Assembly (NCBI GenBank): GCA_013314735.1
Contig: JABUFD010000004.1
Span: forward strand, 205,938-269,937
Direction of reading: 5' to 3'
Length of the DNA: 64,000 nucleotides
Source: Anaerolineae bacterium
GTDB taxonomy: Bacteria > Chloroflexota > Anaerolineae > Anaerolineales > Anaerolineaceae
Of the stretch, positions 32,459 through 40,900 are shown piece by piece. A program made the position numbers and the translations under genes. Each line of letters starts with the position of its first letter. Positions within the stretch are counted from its first letter, which is position 1. The notes under the pieces are model-generated. The model made no database searches. It saw only the letters and a list, made by a program, of their open reading frames with translations, and was not told the origin of the DNA.

Positions 32459-33259
32459 TTATTTACGTTTGGGGAGGATCGTTACCTTGCGATTGGGAGC
32501 TTCACCAACGCTTTCTGTGGTAACTCCCTCATGGGAGCGTAAGGCCAGGTGGATGATGCGGCGCTCACTGGCCGACATCGGTTCCAAAACTTGCCGCCGA
32601 CCGGTTTTGACTGCCTGGTCAGCCATGCGCAGTGCCAGTTGGCGGATTTGCTGCTCACGGCGCTGGCGGTACCCCTGCACATCCACCATCAGGGGAATCA
32701 ACCGCCCCACCTGTTTGTTCACAATCAGGGAGGCGATATACTGCAAGGCGTTCAATGTTTCGGAACGGCGCCCGATCAGGATGCTCAGGTCGCGGCCTTC
32801 GATATCGACCCATAATATCTCTTCGTCCATGTCATCTTCAGGATCGATAAAATGGGCTTTCACTTCCGCTGAGATGCGCATCTTCTCCAGCAATTCTTCC
32901 ACCACCGTCGCGGCATAACGTGCGATGGCATCTTTATCATTGGAGATGTCTTCTGCCGGTAGCTCTGCGGCGGCAGCCTGCTGAGTGACAGGTTGGGCAG
33001 GCTCAGCCTGTGGGGCTTCCACTTTTTTCTGGCTTGCCGCTTTCGCCTCTGCTTCTGCAGCAATTTCTGCTTCCGCGCCAATCCGGATGATCCGAACCGT
33101 GGCGTCACGACCACCGATACCCAGGAAACCAGGGCGGGGATGCTCCAGAATTTCCACCTGCACCTGGGTACGGGTCAGGCCCAATGCTTCCAGGCCCTCG
33201 TCAATCGCTTGTTCCACCGTTTGGGCGGTAATTTCAACTACATTCTTCACATCAGCCAT
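32459..33259 (-). CDS. jag: Jag / KhpB-like RNA-binding protein
   Basis: RNA-binding protein linked to YidC and cell-wall control, 266 residues. Three domains appear in order: Jag_N (VEITAQTVEQAIDEGLEALG..GFLGIG, about 1-60), an Ala/Gln-rich linker (65-115), KH (LWVDIEGRDLSILIGRRSET, about 120-195, with a modified GxxG loop) and R3H (SERRIIHLALRSH, about 195-262). It ends the rpmH-rnpA-yidD-yidC cluster, the place it has in many bacteria. It begins 20 bases after yidC with AAGGAGCGGATGAA upstream. Confidence 0.93.
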   Translation of the reverse strand: MADVKNVVEITAQTVEQAIDEGLEALGLTRTQVQVEILEHPRPGFLGIGGRDATVRIIRIGAEAEIAAEAEAKAASQKKVEAPQAEPAQPVTQQAAAAELPAEDISNDKDAIARYAATVVEELLEKMRISAEVKAHFIDPEDDMDEEILWVDIEGRDLSILIGRRSETLNALQYIASLIVNKQVGRLIPLMVDVQGYRQRREQQIRQLALRMADQAVKTGRRQVLEPMSASERRIIHLALRSHEGVTTESVGEAPNRKVTILPKRK

Positions 33260-33279
33260 TTCATCCGCTCCTTTCTGGC

Positions 33280-34071
33280 TTATGCCTTTTTACTGTAAGG
33301 CTGGGTTTTCTTTTTGGGCAGCAAGTTTTCCCAGTGCACATTGCCCATGATGGCATATTGCAAAATACCCACCAGGTTCGACACCACAAAGTACAGCGAC
33401 AGGCCGGAAGCGAGTGTGTAAGCAAGATACCCCATGAAGAGCGGCATATATAACGACATCATCTTGCTCATCTGGGCGCTCTGGTCGGTTGGATCAGCGG
33501 AGGGAGGAGTGATCAGCTTGGATTGAATGTAAGTGGTCACCGCTACAATAATCGCCATGATCGGGATGGCAAACGGCAGCCAGGAAACCACAATCTGGTC
33601 AGGCTGGCCAAGATTCATCCACAGGAAGTTGCTGTTCAAAGGAAGCAGTTCGGGGTTGAACCAGAACGAACCTTTATAGGTCAGGTTGGTCAGGTCAAAC
33701 ATCTGCATCGGGGTTTGTGCCATGGCGCGAATCACGCTCTGGTACAGGCCGAGGATCAGCGGGAACTGGATCAAGGTTGGCAGGCACGAAGCAAACGGGC
33801 TGACCCCTTTTTCCTTGTAATACTTCATCTGTTCCTGCGCCAGTTTCTCCCGGTCATCTTTAAATTTTTCCTGGGTTTTTTTCCACTCAGGATCATTGTT
33901 CATTTCCTGCATGGCACGGGAACTGGTGATCTGCTTCGCTGTCAGCGGGTAAGTGATGACGCGGATCAGGATCGTGAACAGGATGATGGCGATGCCGAAA
34001 TTCTGCCCCAGGTATTTATAGATCAATAACAAAACATTGGTGAAGGGTTGTATGATTAAACTTTCCCACAT
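33280..34071 (-). CDS. yidC: YidC/Oxa1 membrane protein insertase
   Basis: Insertase that helps membrane proteins enter the bilayer alone or with SecYEG, 263 residues. It is the short type without the large periplasmic domain of proteobacteria. Five helices are seen; the conserved Arg of the hydrophilic groove is in LFTILIRVITYPLT, and the cytosolic coiled pair (FKDDREKLAQEQMKYYKEKG) and SCLPTLIQFPLILGLY are typical. No lipobox is present. Between it and yidD lies a PQQ-propeller lipoprotein gene, an unusual insertion in this conserved order. Confidence 0.95.
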   Translation of the reverse strand: MWESLIIQPFTNVLLLIYKYLGQNFGIAIILFTILIRVITYPLTAKQITSSRAMQEMNNDPEWKKTQEKFKDDREKLAQEQMKYYKEKGVSPFASCLPTLIQFPLILGLYQSVIRAMAQTPMQMFDLTNLTYKGSFWFNPELLPLNSNFLWMNLGQPDQIVVSWLPFAIPIMAIIVAVTTYIQSKLITPPSADPTDQSAQMSKMMSLYMPLFMGYLAYTLASGLSLYFVVSNLVGILQYAIMGNVHWENLLPKKKTQPYSKKA

Positions 34072-34082
34072 GGTAATTCTCC

Positions 34083-35180
34083 TTATTTCTCGGGCAGAAA
34101 GTTCCAGACCGCGTTGCCATTGGCATCATAGGCCGCCATCAGTTGATCGCTGCCCTGGGTGAGGGGGATGATGATCAGGTCACCCACCACCACCGGGTTG
34201 CTGTGCAATGAACCGGTGGCATCTGATATCGATCGGGTCCATTCCTTGGAGCCATCGACCGGATTGAAAGCAATCACATCACGGTCCCTGGTTACAGCAA
34301 CCAGCAGGTCGCCCAATGTCGTTAAACGGGCAGTGATCGGGCTTCCAGTACTGGCAGACCAGACCTGGTCGCCGTTCTCGGAATCAAGGGCATACACAGT
34401 ACCAGCCGCATCGCCAATGAACAACATCCCATCCCACACTTCGGGGGTGGACCACACGTAATCATTCACGCTGGCGGTCCAGATAATTTCACCGTCCCCG
34501 GTGGAAACTGCCAGGACTTCCCGGTTGAGTGTGCCCACGTAAAGCACACCATCCAATAATGCCGGGCTGCCACTGACCGCCCCCAATAAGTCGGTTTTCC
34601 ATTCCAATTCACCGGTGTTGATATCGAACGCGTACAGGAAATGATCCATCGAGGTCACGTATACATGTGTTTCATCCAACACCGGGGTGGACCAGTTGAC
34701 CTGCTCGGTTTTCATCTTGAAAGCCAGGTCACCATTAAGGTCAAGTGCGTACACCGAATAATCTGCGGAAGGGGCAAAGAGAAGGTCATTGCCAAAAGTT
34801 GCGCCGCCGATAAATTTATCACGGGCACCCTCAAAGACCCAGTTCTCCCCACCGTCACTGGCATTATAACTGTGGATACTCGACTTGAAATCGCCGACAA
34901 TCACCTGATCTTCCACCACCAGCGCGGGCGCATAAAAAGAAACCCGCGCGTTCGGTTTTTCCGGCGCGGTCCACACCAATGAACCGCTCTCGGCATCCAC
35001 CGCGTACAGGATCGATCCGGCTGTCAGGTATACCACGCCAGATTCGGGGTCAGCAGCCACGTTAGGCCAGCTCTGACCGGCACTGAGGGCGCTGCCGGAA
35101 CAGGAGGCCAGCAAAACCGCACCCAATAACAGCAGACTTAACAATTGATACCAATTTTTTTTCATATTCACATCTTTCAT
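34083..35180 (-). CDS. PQQ-type beta-propeller lipoprotein (BamB-like)
   Basis: Exported lipoprotein of 365 residues (360 from the second ATG at 35165). The lipobox is LLASC after a short hydrophobic signal. The rest is a propeller of PQQ/BamB-type blades with repeated W-x-T/S-P and D-x-x-x-G-x-x-x-W patterns: YAVDAESGSLVWTAP, YAFDINTGELEWKT, LAVSTGDGEIIWTAS, YALDSENGDQVWSAS, IAFNPVDGSKEWTRS. About seven to eight blades. It lies between yidD (its ATG follows the yidD stop directly) and yidC (11-base gap). By place it may help membrane or exported protein folding, like BamB; that is inferred. Confidence 0.85.
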   Translation of the reverse strand: MKDVNMKKNWYQLLSLLLLGAVLLASCSGSALSAGQSWPNVAADPESGVVYLTAGSILYAVDAESGSLVWTAPEKPNARVSFYAPALVVEDQVIVGDFKSSIHSYNASDGGENWVFEGARDKFIGGATFGNDLLFAPSADYSVYALDLNGDLAFKMKTEQVNWSTPVLDETHVYVTSMDHFLYAFDINTGELEWKTDLLGAVSGSPALLDGVLYVGTLNREVLAVSTGDGEIIWTASVNDYVWSTPEVWDGMLFIGDAAGTVYALDSENGDQVWSASTGSPITARLTTLGDLLVAVTRDRDVIAFNPVDGSKEWTRSISDATGSLHSNPVVVGDLIIIPLTQGSDQLMAAYDANGNAVWNFLPEK

Positions 35181-35519
35181 TCAGGGAATCGGGTCTATTC
35201 CACCCGGATTAAAAGGATTGCAGCGCAGGACGCGCCATGCTGCCAGCAATCCGCCTTTGACCGCACCGTGCTTATAGATGGCCTGATAGGCATAATGAGA
35301 ACAGGTTGGGTAAAAACGGCAGGTATTTTGGGGAAGGGATGGTGAGATCAGCAGTTGATACAAACGGATGGGCAGAAGCAGCATCAACCTTGGCAGGTAG
35401 CGCAGCTTAAATGGAATTTGACGCAAAGGAGGTTCCTCAGCGTTGGCACTTTGATATGCTTCTTCCTGTTCTGCTTCAGTAACAGGATCATTTCCATCAA
35501 CTTCAGCCTGGCTGCACAT
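35181..35519 (-). CDS. yidD: Membrane protein insertion efficiency factor YidD
   Basis: Small amphipathic membrane-associated protein that aids insertion near YidC, 112 residues from the ATG at 35519. The family core is complete: [49 protein letters not shown], ending NPGGIDPIP. The first 35 residues are an acidic N-terminal extension ([17 protein letters not shown]) that most YidDs lack. The start overlaps the rnpA end by 17 bases. Confidence 0.92.
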   Translation of the reverse strand: MCSQAEVDGNDPVTEAEQEEAYQSANAEEPPLRQIPFKLRYLPRLMLLLPIRLYQLLISPSLPQNTCRFYPTCSHYAYQAIYKHGAVKGGLLAAWRVLRCNPFNPGGIDPIP

Positions 35520-35868
35520 CGTTTCCTTCCAGAAACCCGGCGCGCCGCAACAAGGTGAGAACCGCAGCTTCCATTTCCTGGTAACTGGCATCCACAATCG
35601 GTTTTCTTGCGAGCAGGAGGAAGTCCCATCCTGCTGGCAGACGGGAGTATGCTTGCTGCATGATTGCTTTCAAGCGCCGTCTGACCTTGTTTCGAATGAC
35701 CGCTTTTCCCAGCCGTTTTCCTGTGATTACGCCAACCCGGCTCACGCCGGCGGGGTCATCGCTTTGGGGTGCTGTCAAAAGCACCAATAACCGGTTACTC
35801 TGGGATACGCCTTCACTCCGCAGCCGCTGGATATCTTTCTGCTGTCTGAGCCGAAACTCACGTTTCAA
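35503..35868 (-). CDS. rnpA: Ribonuclease P protein component
   Basis: Protein subunit of RNase P, which binds tRNA leader with the RNA subunit; 121 residues. The frame is open to a TTG at 35931, but that codon lies inside a large hairpin. The TTG at 35868 starts the canonical N-terminus (L/M)[16 protein letters not shown], and gives the usual length. The RNR signature [21 protein letters not shown] is intact. Both start codons are TTG, which fits low expression of rnpA relative to rpmH. Confidence 0.9.
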   Translation of the reverse strand: MKREFRLRQQKDIQRLRSEGVSQSNRLLVLLTAPQSDDPAGVSRVGVITGKRLGKAVIRNKVRRRLKAIMQQAYSRLPAGWDFLLLARKPIVDASYQEMEAAVLTLLRRAGFLEGNDVQPG

Positions 35869-35890
35869 TTGAACCTGTCTGCTTTCCGCT

Positions 35891-35935
35891 CCTTTTTGGG
35901 GATAACCCTCCTTGAGAAGGGCTATCCTCAAAAAG
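35891..35935 (-). promoter_or_regulatory. Large hairpin between rpmH and rnpA (possible attenuator)
   Basis: Arms 35891-35909 and 35918-35935 pair over about 18 bp with one mismatch and a G-U, around an 8-base loop. On the minus-strand transcript it falls between the rpmH stop and the rnpA start, and its loop and 3' arm hold a AAGGAGGG ribosome-site-like stretch. E. coli has a partial terminator in the same place, so attenuation of rnpA is likely. Confidence 0.6.
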
Positions 35936-35978
35936 AACGCGATTTTTCAAGACACCAGCCGGTTACGTTCACCTATGC

Positions 35979-36149
35979 TTACCAGCGCACATGCTTGGTG
36001 AAGTTGTTGGCTTTCACCGTTAAAGCTTTGCGGCCCTTCAGACGGCGGCGTTTGAGCACCTCGCGTCCGGTTGCTGTCGACATTCGTTCACGGAAACCAT
36101 GAACACGAACGCGGCGGCGTTTTTTCGGTTGATAAGTTCGCTTTGGCAT
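35979..36149 (-). CDS. rpmH: 50S ribosomal protein L34
   Basis: Ribosomal protein bL34, 56 residues. The highly conserved core [19 protein letters not shown], then [18 protein letters not shown], is complete. It is about ten residues longer than the usual 44-47, with a C-terminal NNFTKHVRW. The ATG at 36149 has GAGGTAG upstream; the longer open frame to 36218 would run through the leader. First gene of the operon behind the promoter at 36218-36246. dnaA and oriC, often next to rpmH, are not here. Confidence 0.95.
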   Translation of the reverse strand: MPKRTYQPKKRRRVRVHGFRERMSTATGREVLKRRRLKGRKALTVKANNFTKHVRW

Positions 36150-36217
36150 TGTGTTTCTACCTCTTTGTCTAGATTTTCTTTGTTGCAAAGAATCTGCGCC
36201 GTTAAAAGCGCTTGCCA

Positions 36218-36246
36218 ATTATACCGTAGCAAGTTTTACGCGTCAA
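36218..36246 (-). promoter_or_regulatory. Strong promoter of the rpmH operon
   Basis: Minus strand: TTGACG (36241-36246), exact 17-base spacer, TATAAT (36218-36223). This is the closest match to the sigma-70 consensus in the window, as expected for a ribosomal protein operon. The leader is about 60 bases. Confidence 0.85.
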
Positions 36247-36282
36247 TCAAAAGTGCTGGTTTCTGCTGGGATTGGAAGCCGT

Positions 36283-37731
36283 TTACAGCACATTTGTTTC
36301 CGGTTGATAGCGAGGCGGGAAAACATCCGCCGGAATCGGGTTGACATACGGTTCGGGCTGTACACTGCGAAATTCTGCCCATGCCTGCTGAATCAAATCA
36401 GGTTGCAGCACGCACTCAATTGCAGCCAATGCCATGGTTTTGGCTGCATGCATCATCCCCTTGTGCCCGACCGATGTCGCACCAAATGCGGTTACCGCCC
36501 ACGAATGCCCGGGTGAACCAGCCGCGTAACAGGTGGTCCACAACATTGAACATGGCACGGTGCGCGACAGGTCACCCACATCGGTTGAACCACCGCCAAT
36601 ATGCCCCTCATCCAACGAAGGCAGCACCTTGCCGATGATCGGTTGATGTACCAGTTCTGCCGCCATTGCGCGCCATTCCGGCTTCAATTGAAAGGATTCC
36701 AGCCGTTTCAGCGCTTGTTCCGGTGTGAATCCCAACTGTTCATGTACTTTTCGAGCAAATTCCAGTTCTGCTTCGGTGTAGGTAATATCACCGACCAGCT
36801 TCATCTGCTCATATTGCAAATCGGCCAGAACACCATTGGGCAGGGTGCTGCTGGTGGCGGATTCAAATATTTCTTCCATCTCGGTTTCGGTCATCATCGC
36901 TGAACCCCTGGCAACCTTGCGAACCCGTTCCGTCACGTGCACCAGGTTTTTAGGGTCGTGCGCACGAATGTAGTACCACACTTCGGCCCGATCGGGGACA
37001 ATATTCGGTGCGCGGCCGCCGTCAGTGATCACGTAATGCAAGCGCACATCGCCAGTGACATGCTCACGCAGGTAATTCACTCCGACATTCATCAATTCCA
37101 CCGCATCCAGCGCAGAACGACCCAGGTGTGGTGCACCGCCAGCATGCGCAGTTTTCCCGTGAAAACGGAACCGCATGTGGTTCACGCCGACATCGCTTCC
37201 TTTGGAAGCAAACGTCAGTGAACTGGGATGAAAGTTAAAAGCAACATCCAGGTCATTGAACAGTCCGGCGCGCTGCATGAATGTCTTGCCCGCGCCACCC
37301 TCTTCTGCCGGACAGCCATAATAGCGGACAGTACCGGACACCCGTTCGGTGGAGAGCCATTGTTTCAATCCAACCGCCGCAGCAAGGCATCCCACCCCCA
37401 GCAAATTGTGACCGCAGCCATGCCCCGGCCCATCCGGCACCACGGGCTCCTGTTCGGGCTGGGATTTCTGCGAAAGCCCTCCCAGGGCATCAAATTCACC
37501 CGCGAAACCGATCACCGGTTTTCCACTGCCCCATTCCGCGATGAAGGCAGTGCTCATCCCTGCCACATCGTGGGTAACGTGAAAACCCTGGGAAGCCAGG
37601 TACTCCGCCTGCTGATGGGATGCAAAAAATTCACGGTATCCCAGTTCGGGGTGTTCCCAAATGGCATCTGAAATACGGGTAAATTCCTGCTGATGCCGAT
37701 CCAGCCATTGCAGCACGTCTTGCTTATTCAT
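36283..37731 (-). CDS. M20-family amidohydrolase (AbgB/IAA-amide hydrolase-like)
   Basis: Zinc peptidase-fold amidohydrolase that cuts N-acyl amino acids or p-aminobenzoyl-glutamate-like amides; 482 residues from the ATG at 37731, with AGGAGG eight bases before it. Metal and catalytic features are visible: GHGCGHNLLG, CPAEEGGAGKTFM with the catalytic Glu pair, and HGKTAHAGGAPHLGRSALDA in the dimerisation domain. The late His region HIGGGSTDVGDLS matches AbgB. It is probably cytosolic. It is divergent from the large WD40 gene, sharing a 170-base promoter region. Confidence 0.9.
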   Translation of the reverse strand: MNKQDVLQWLDRHQQEFTRISDAIWEHPELGYREFFASHQQAEYLASQGFHVTHDVAGMSTAFIAEWGSGKPVIGFAGEFDALGGLSQKSQPEQEPVVPDGPGHGCGHNLLGVGCLAAAVGLKQWLSTERVSGTVRYYGCPAEEGGAGKTFMQRAGLFNDLDVAFNFHPSSLTFASKGSDVGVNHMRFRFHGKTAHAGGAPHLGRSALDAVELMNVGVNYLREHVTGDVRLHYVITDGGRAPNIVPDRAEVWYYIRAHDPKNLVHVTERVRKVARGSAMMTETEMEEIFESATSSTLPNGVLADLQYEQMKLVGDITYTEAELEFARKVHEQLGFTPEQALKRLESFQLKPEWRAMAAELVHQPIIGKVLPSLDEGHIGGGSTDVGDLSRTVPCSMLWTTCYAAGSPGHSWAVTAFGATSVGHKGMMHAAKTMALAAIECVLQPDLIQQAWAEFRSVQPEPYVNPIPADVFPPRYQPETNVL

Positions 37732-37901
37732 CGTTGCCTCCTGTTGTGTTCCTGGTTCTACGAAGTGAAAACAGCTCCTGCATGGCTTTCGCAGAAGATG
37801 CTGCCTGCCATTATATCCCATCATGACCCGTTACTGGAATCCATGATGCTGTTTCAGCAGGGCATTTGCTGCAAATCGGTTACAATGGAACTGGAGGAAT
37901 C

Positions 37902-40900
37902 ATGGCTGCGAACCAGTTGAAAGAGGCGATTGAACTCGCAAAATCGGGCGACCTGATTACCGCCCGACAGGCTTTTGTTGCCATCATCAAAACAGATCCG
38001 CAGCAAGTACTCGCCTGGCTGTGGCTTGCGGACCTGGTGGAAGACCCCCAGGAAAAGATTAACCTGCTGGAACGCTGCCAGAAGATCAACCCGGATGACC
38101 CAATGGTCCGCGAAGCATTGGTGCATTTCAAGGGACAAACCCTCCCGCCCGACCAAATGCCAGATCCTATTTCCCCGGATGATGTCCGTGCTATGTATGA
38201 AACAGAGGATCACACCAGGTCTGCCAGGAAGAAGACTGGCTGGTTGAAATCATTGGCATGGCTGGTGCTGATATCCGGTATGCTGACCGGGCTGTACTTC
38301 GCCATTCCATTGATTCGCCAGATTCAACTCCCGCTTTCTGCCGCAGCCAGCACTGCCAATGCCCAGGCGCATAACCCCGCGGCAGCTACCTGGACACCCC
38401 AGAGCACCCCCACCCCCACCATCACTCCCACCGGTACGCCCGTGCTGCCGGTTGGTTTTGGCACTCAACAACCGCCGGCAGCGGCTCCGATTACCCTATG
38501 GGACGCAGATCAACTCGTCCCATTTGCAGAATGGGGAAGCGGGGTGGTGCTTCACAGCCAATCCCTGCCGGATGGTACCATACTGGCACTGACCTCACGC
38601 GGATATTCACGCTTTGATGCTGCCAGTGGTGAGACCCTGGCGCAATGGAAGGCAGATGTCCCCTGGCGCAATGCAGTCGCCGACACAGCAGGCGATTGGA
38701 TCCTCGTCGCTTCCACCGTAGGTCTGCAGGCTGCCCACAGCCAGAGCTTGGATCAGGCGGTTCTGCTAAACGATACCGCATTATCATGGAAGATCCTGGC
38801 AATTGCATCCGATGGGTCTTTCGCTGCCGCCGTGAATGGTGACAACCAGGTATCGGTATGGGATTTACCCTCCGGCACGTTACGATTTGAACTGCCCGTC
38901 AATTATGGGCAGGTAACCGCACTGGCGCTTTCGCCTGATGGCACACAGATCGCTATCGGCGGCCATGTGGGCTTTGTCTGGTTGTTGGACAGCGGTTCCG
39001 GCAATGAAATCAATCGCTTTTTTGGCCTGGAAGGTGCGGTTAACGCCCTTGCATTTTCTTCCGATGGCAGGTGGCTCGCTTCTGCCGGGGCACCTCGCAC
39101 CGTTGCTGTTTGGGATCTGCCAGGAAGGAAAATCCACCACCATGTCTACCAGGAAATCAGCAGTGTCAGCGCCCTTGGTTGGTCACCAACCGCTGATGTG
39201 TTGGCCATCGGCCTCGATAATGGTGAAATCCTGGTATGGGATGATGGCGGACGAACACTCAGTGACACCCTTTCTCGCCACCATGCTGCCGTGCTGGGTT
39301 TCTCTTTCGCGCCTGGCGGCAGTGTGTTATATTCCTTTGCCAAAGACGGTGCCATCCTGGGGTGGGATTTGTCGCAGACCCTCACCTATCAAACGCTGTA
39401 TCCTGACATTCCCGGCTCAACATTTGCCAGCGTGATTACGCCAAACGGGAAGTACCTGGTAATGACTGGTTCTGGTTCCCAAATCCATATTTATGACCTG
39501 GCCACCCTGGTGGAGATTGCCACCCTGAAAGGGCATCTGGGCAGCGTGTATGCCCTGGATGTATCGGCGGATGGCAAATATCTGCTGTCTGCCGGACGTG
39601 ACGGCAGTGTGCGGCTGTGGTCATTGGAGGAATTCGACCTGGTGGCAAATCTCGGCAGCCATGCAGGTTATGCCCGATCGGCTGCCTTCTCCCCGGACGG
39701 CAGCCTGGCAGCCAGTGCCGGCGCCGATGAAATGGTGAAATTATGGGATTTACAGACCCTGACCGAACGCCGTACCCTGGTGGGCCACACCGACCAGGTG
39801 CAGAGTGTGAGTTTTTCACCGGATGGGAGATTCCTGTTCTCCAGCGGTGACGACGGCACCGTGCGGCAATGGGATGTGCAGGACGGCCGGCTGACGGAGA
39901 CCTTTGAAAGCAACACCCTCCTCCCAATTGTTACAGTATACCTGCTTCCCGATGGGGAACAATTTCTCAGCGGTGATAGTGAAGGCATCCTTACCCTGTG
40001 GAGCCTGTCCGCCGGGGCACCGGTTGCCCATTTGCGCGGGCACGAAGAAAGTATCAATGCCATCACTGCATCGCCTGACGGCGCGTTGTTTGCCACCGGT
40101 GATGCTGGTGGTAAGTTGATCCTGTGGGATGCTGCCAGTCTGGAACCCATCCGAGTCCTCACCCCGCATACCAATCCCCTGGTGGGAATGGGATTCACCG
40201 ATAACATCCGCGCCTTTTTCAGTATGGACCGTGACGGCATGGTGCTGCGATGGGAAACCAGCGGTATGCAGCCACCCATGCAGTACGGGGCATTTACCAG
40301 TGTTGTGGCCGCTGCGGCGATTGCGCCAGGAGGGAACCTGGCTGCAGTCGCGGGAATGGATCGCACCATCCGTGTGATTGACCTGTTACAGGGTGATCTG
40401 CGATACCAGGTGCGGGGACTGGCGGAAACCGTCAGCACACTTTCCTTTTCGCCCGGTGGTACCCACCTGGCAGGCGGATTTGATGATGGCAGTATCCGTT
40501 TTTGGGCTGCCAGTACAGGGGTGGAACAACTGTTGATCGCCGGGGCAAATGCCAGCCGCGTGACATTGATCCAGTTTGAGCCCTCCGGCCGTGTCTTGCT
40601 CGTGGGCCGCGCCAACCACACCATTGAACGGCGCGATGTACGCTCTGGCGCGCTGTTGGAAACAATGGTTGGTCATTCTGGCGCAATCACCGCCCTGCAA
40701 TTCGCCCCCAACGGGGTAACCCTTGCCAGCGGATCTGCAGATGGCATGGTATTCCTCTGGGACACCGATGACAACTCGATCCTGCGCCGGATTAACGCCC
40801 ACGAACAGGCTGTCACCGGGCTTCAATTCTCTGCCAATGGTGAGTGGTTGGTCAGCAGTTCATTGGATGGCATGCTATACACCTGGCGCACCACCGATGC

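Noticed and set aside
35979..36282. Search for oriC/dnaA next to rpmH
   Set aside because: No DnaA-box cluster or dnaA gene; upstream of the rpmH promoter lies an M20 amidohydrolase.
39668..40624. 318-codon minus-strand frame inside the WD40 gene
   Set aside because: Shadow of repeated WD40 codons.
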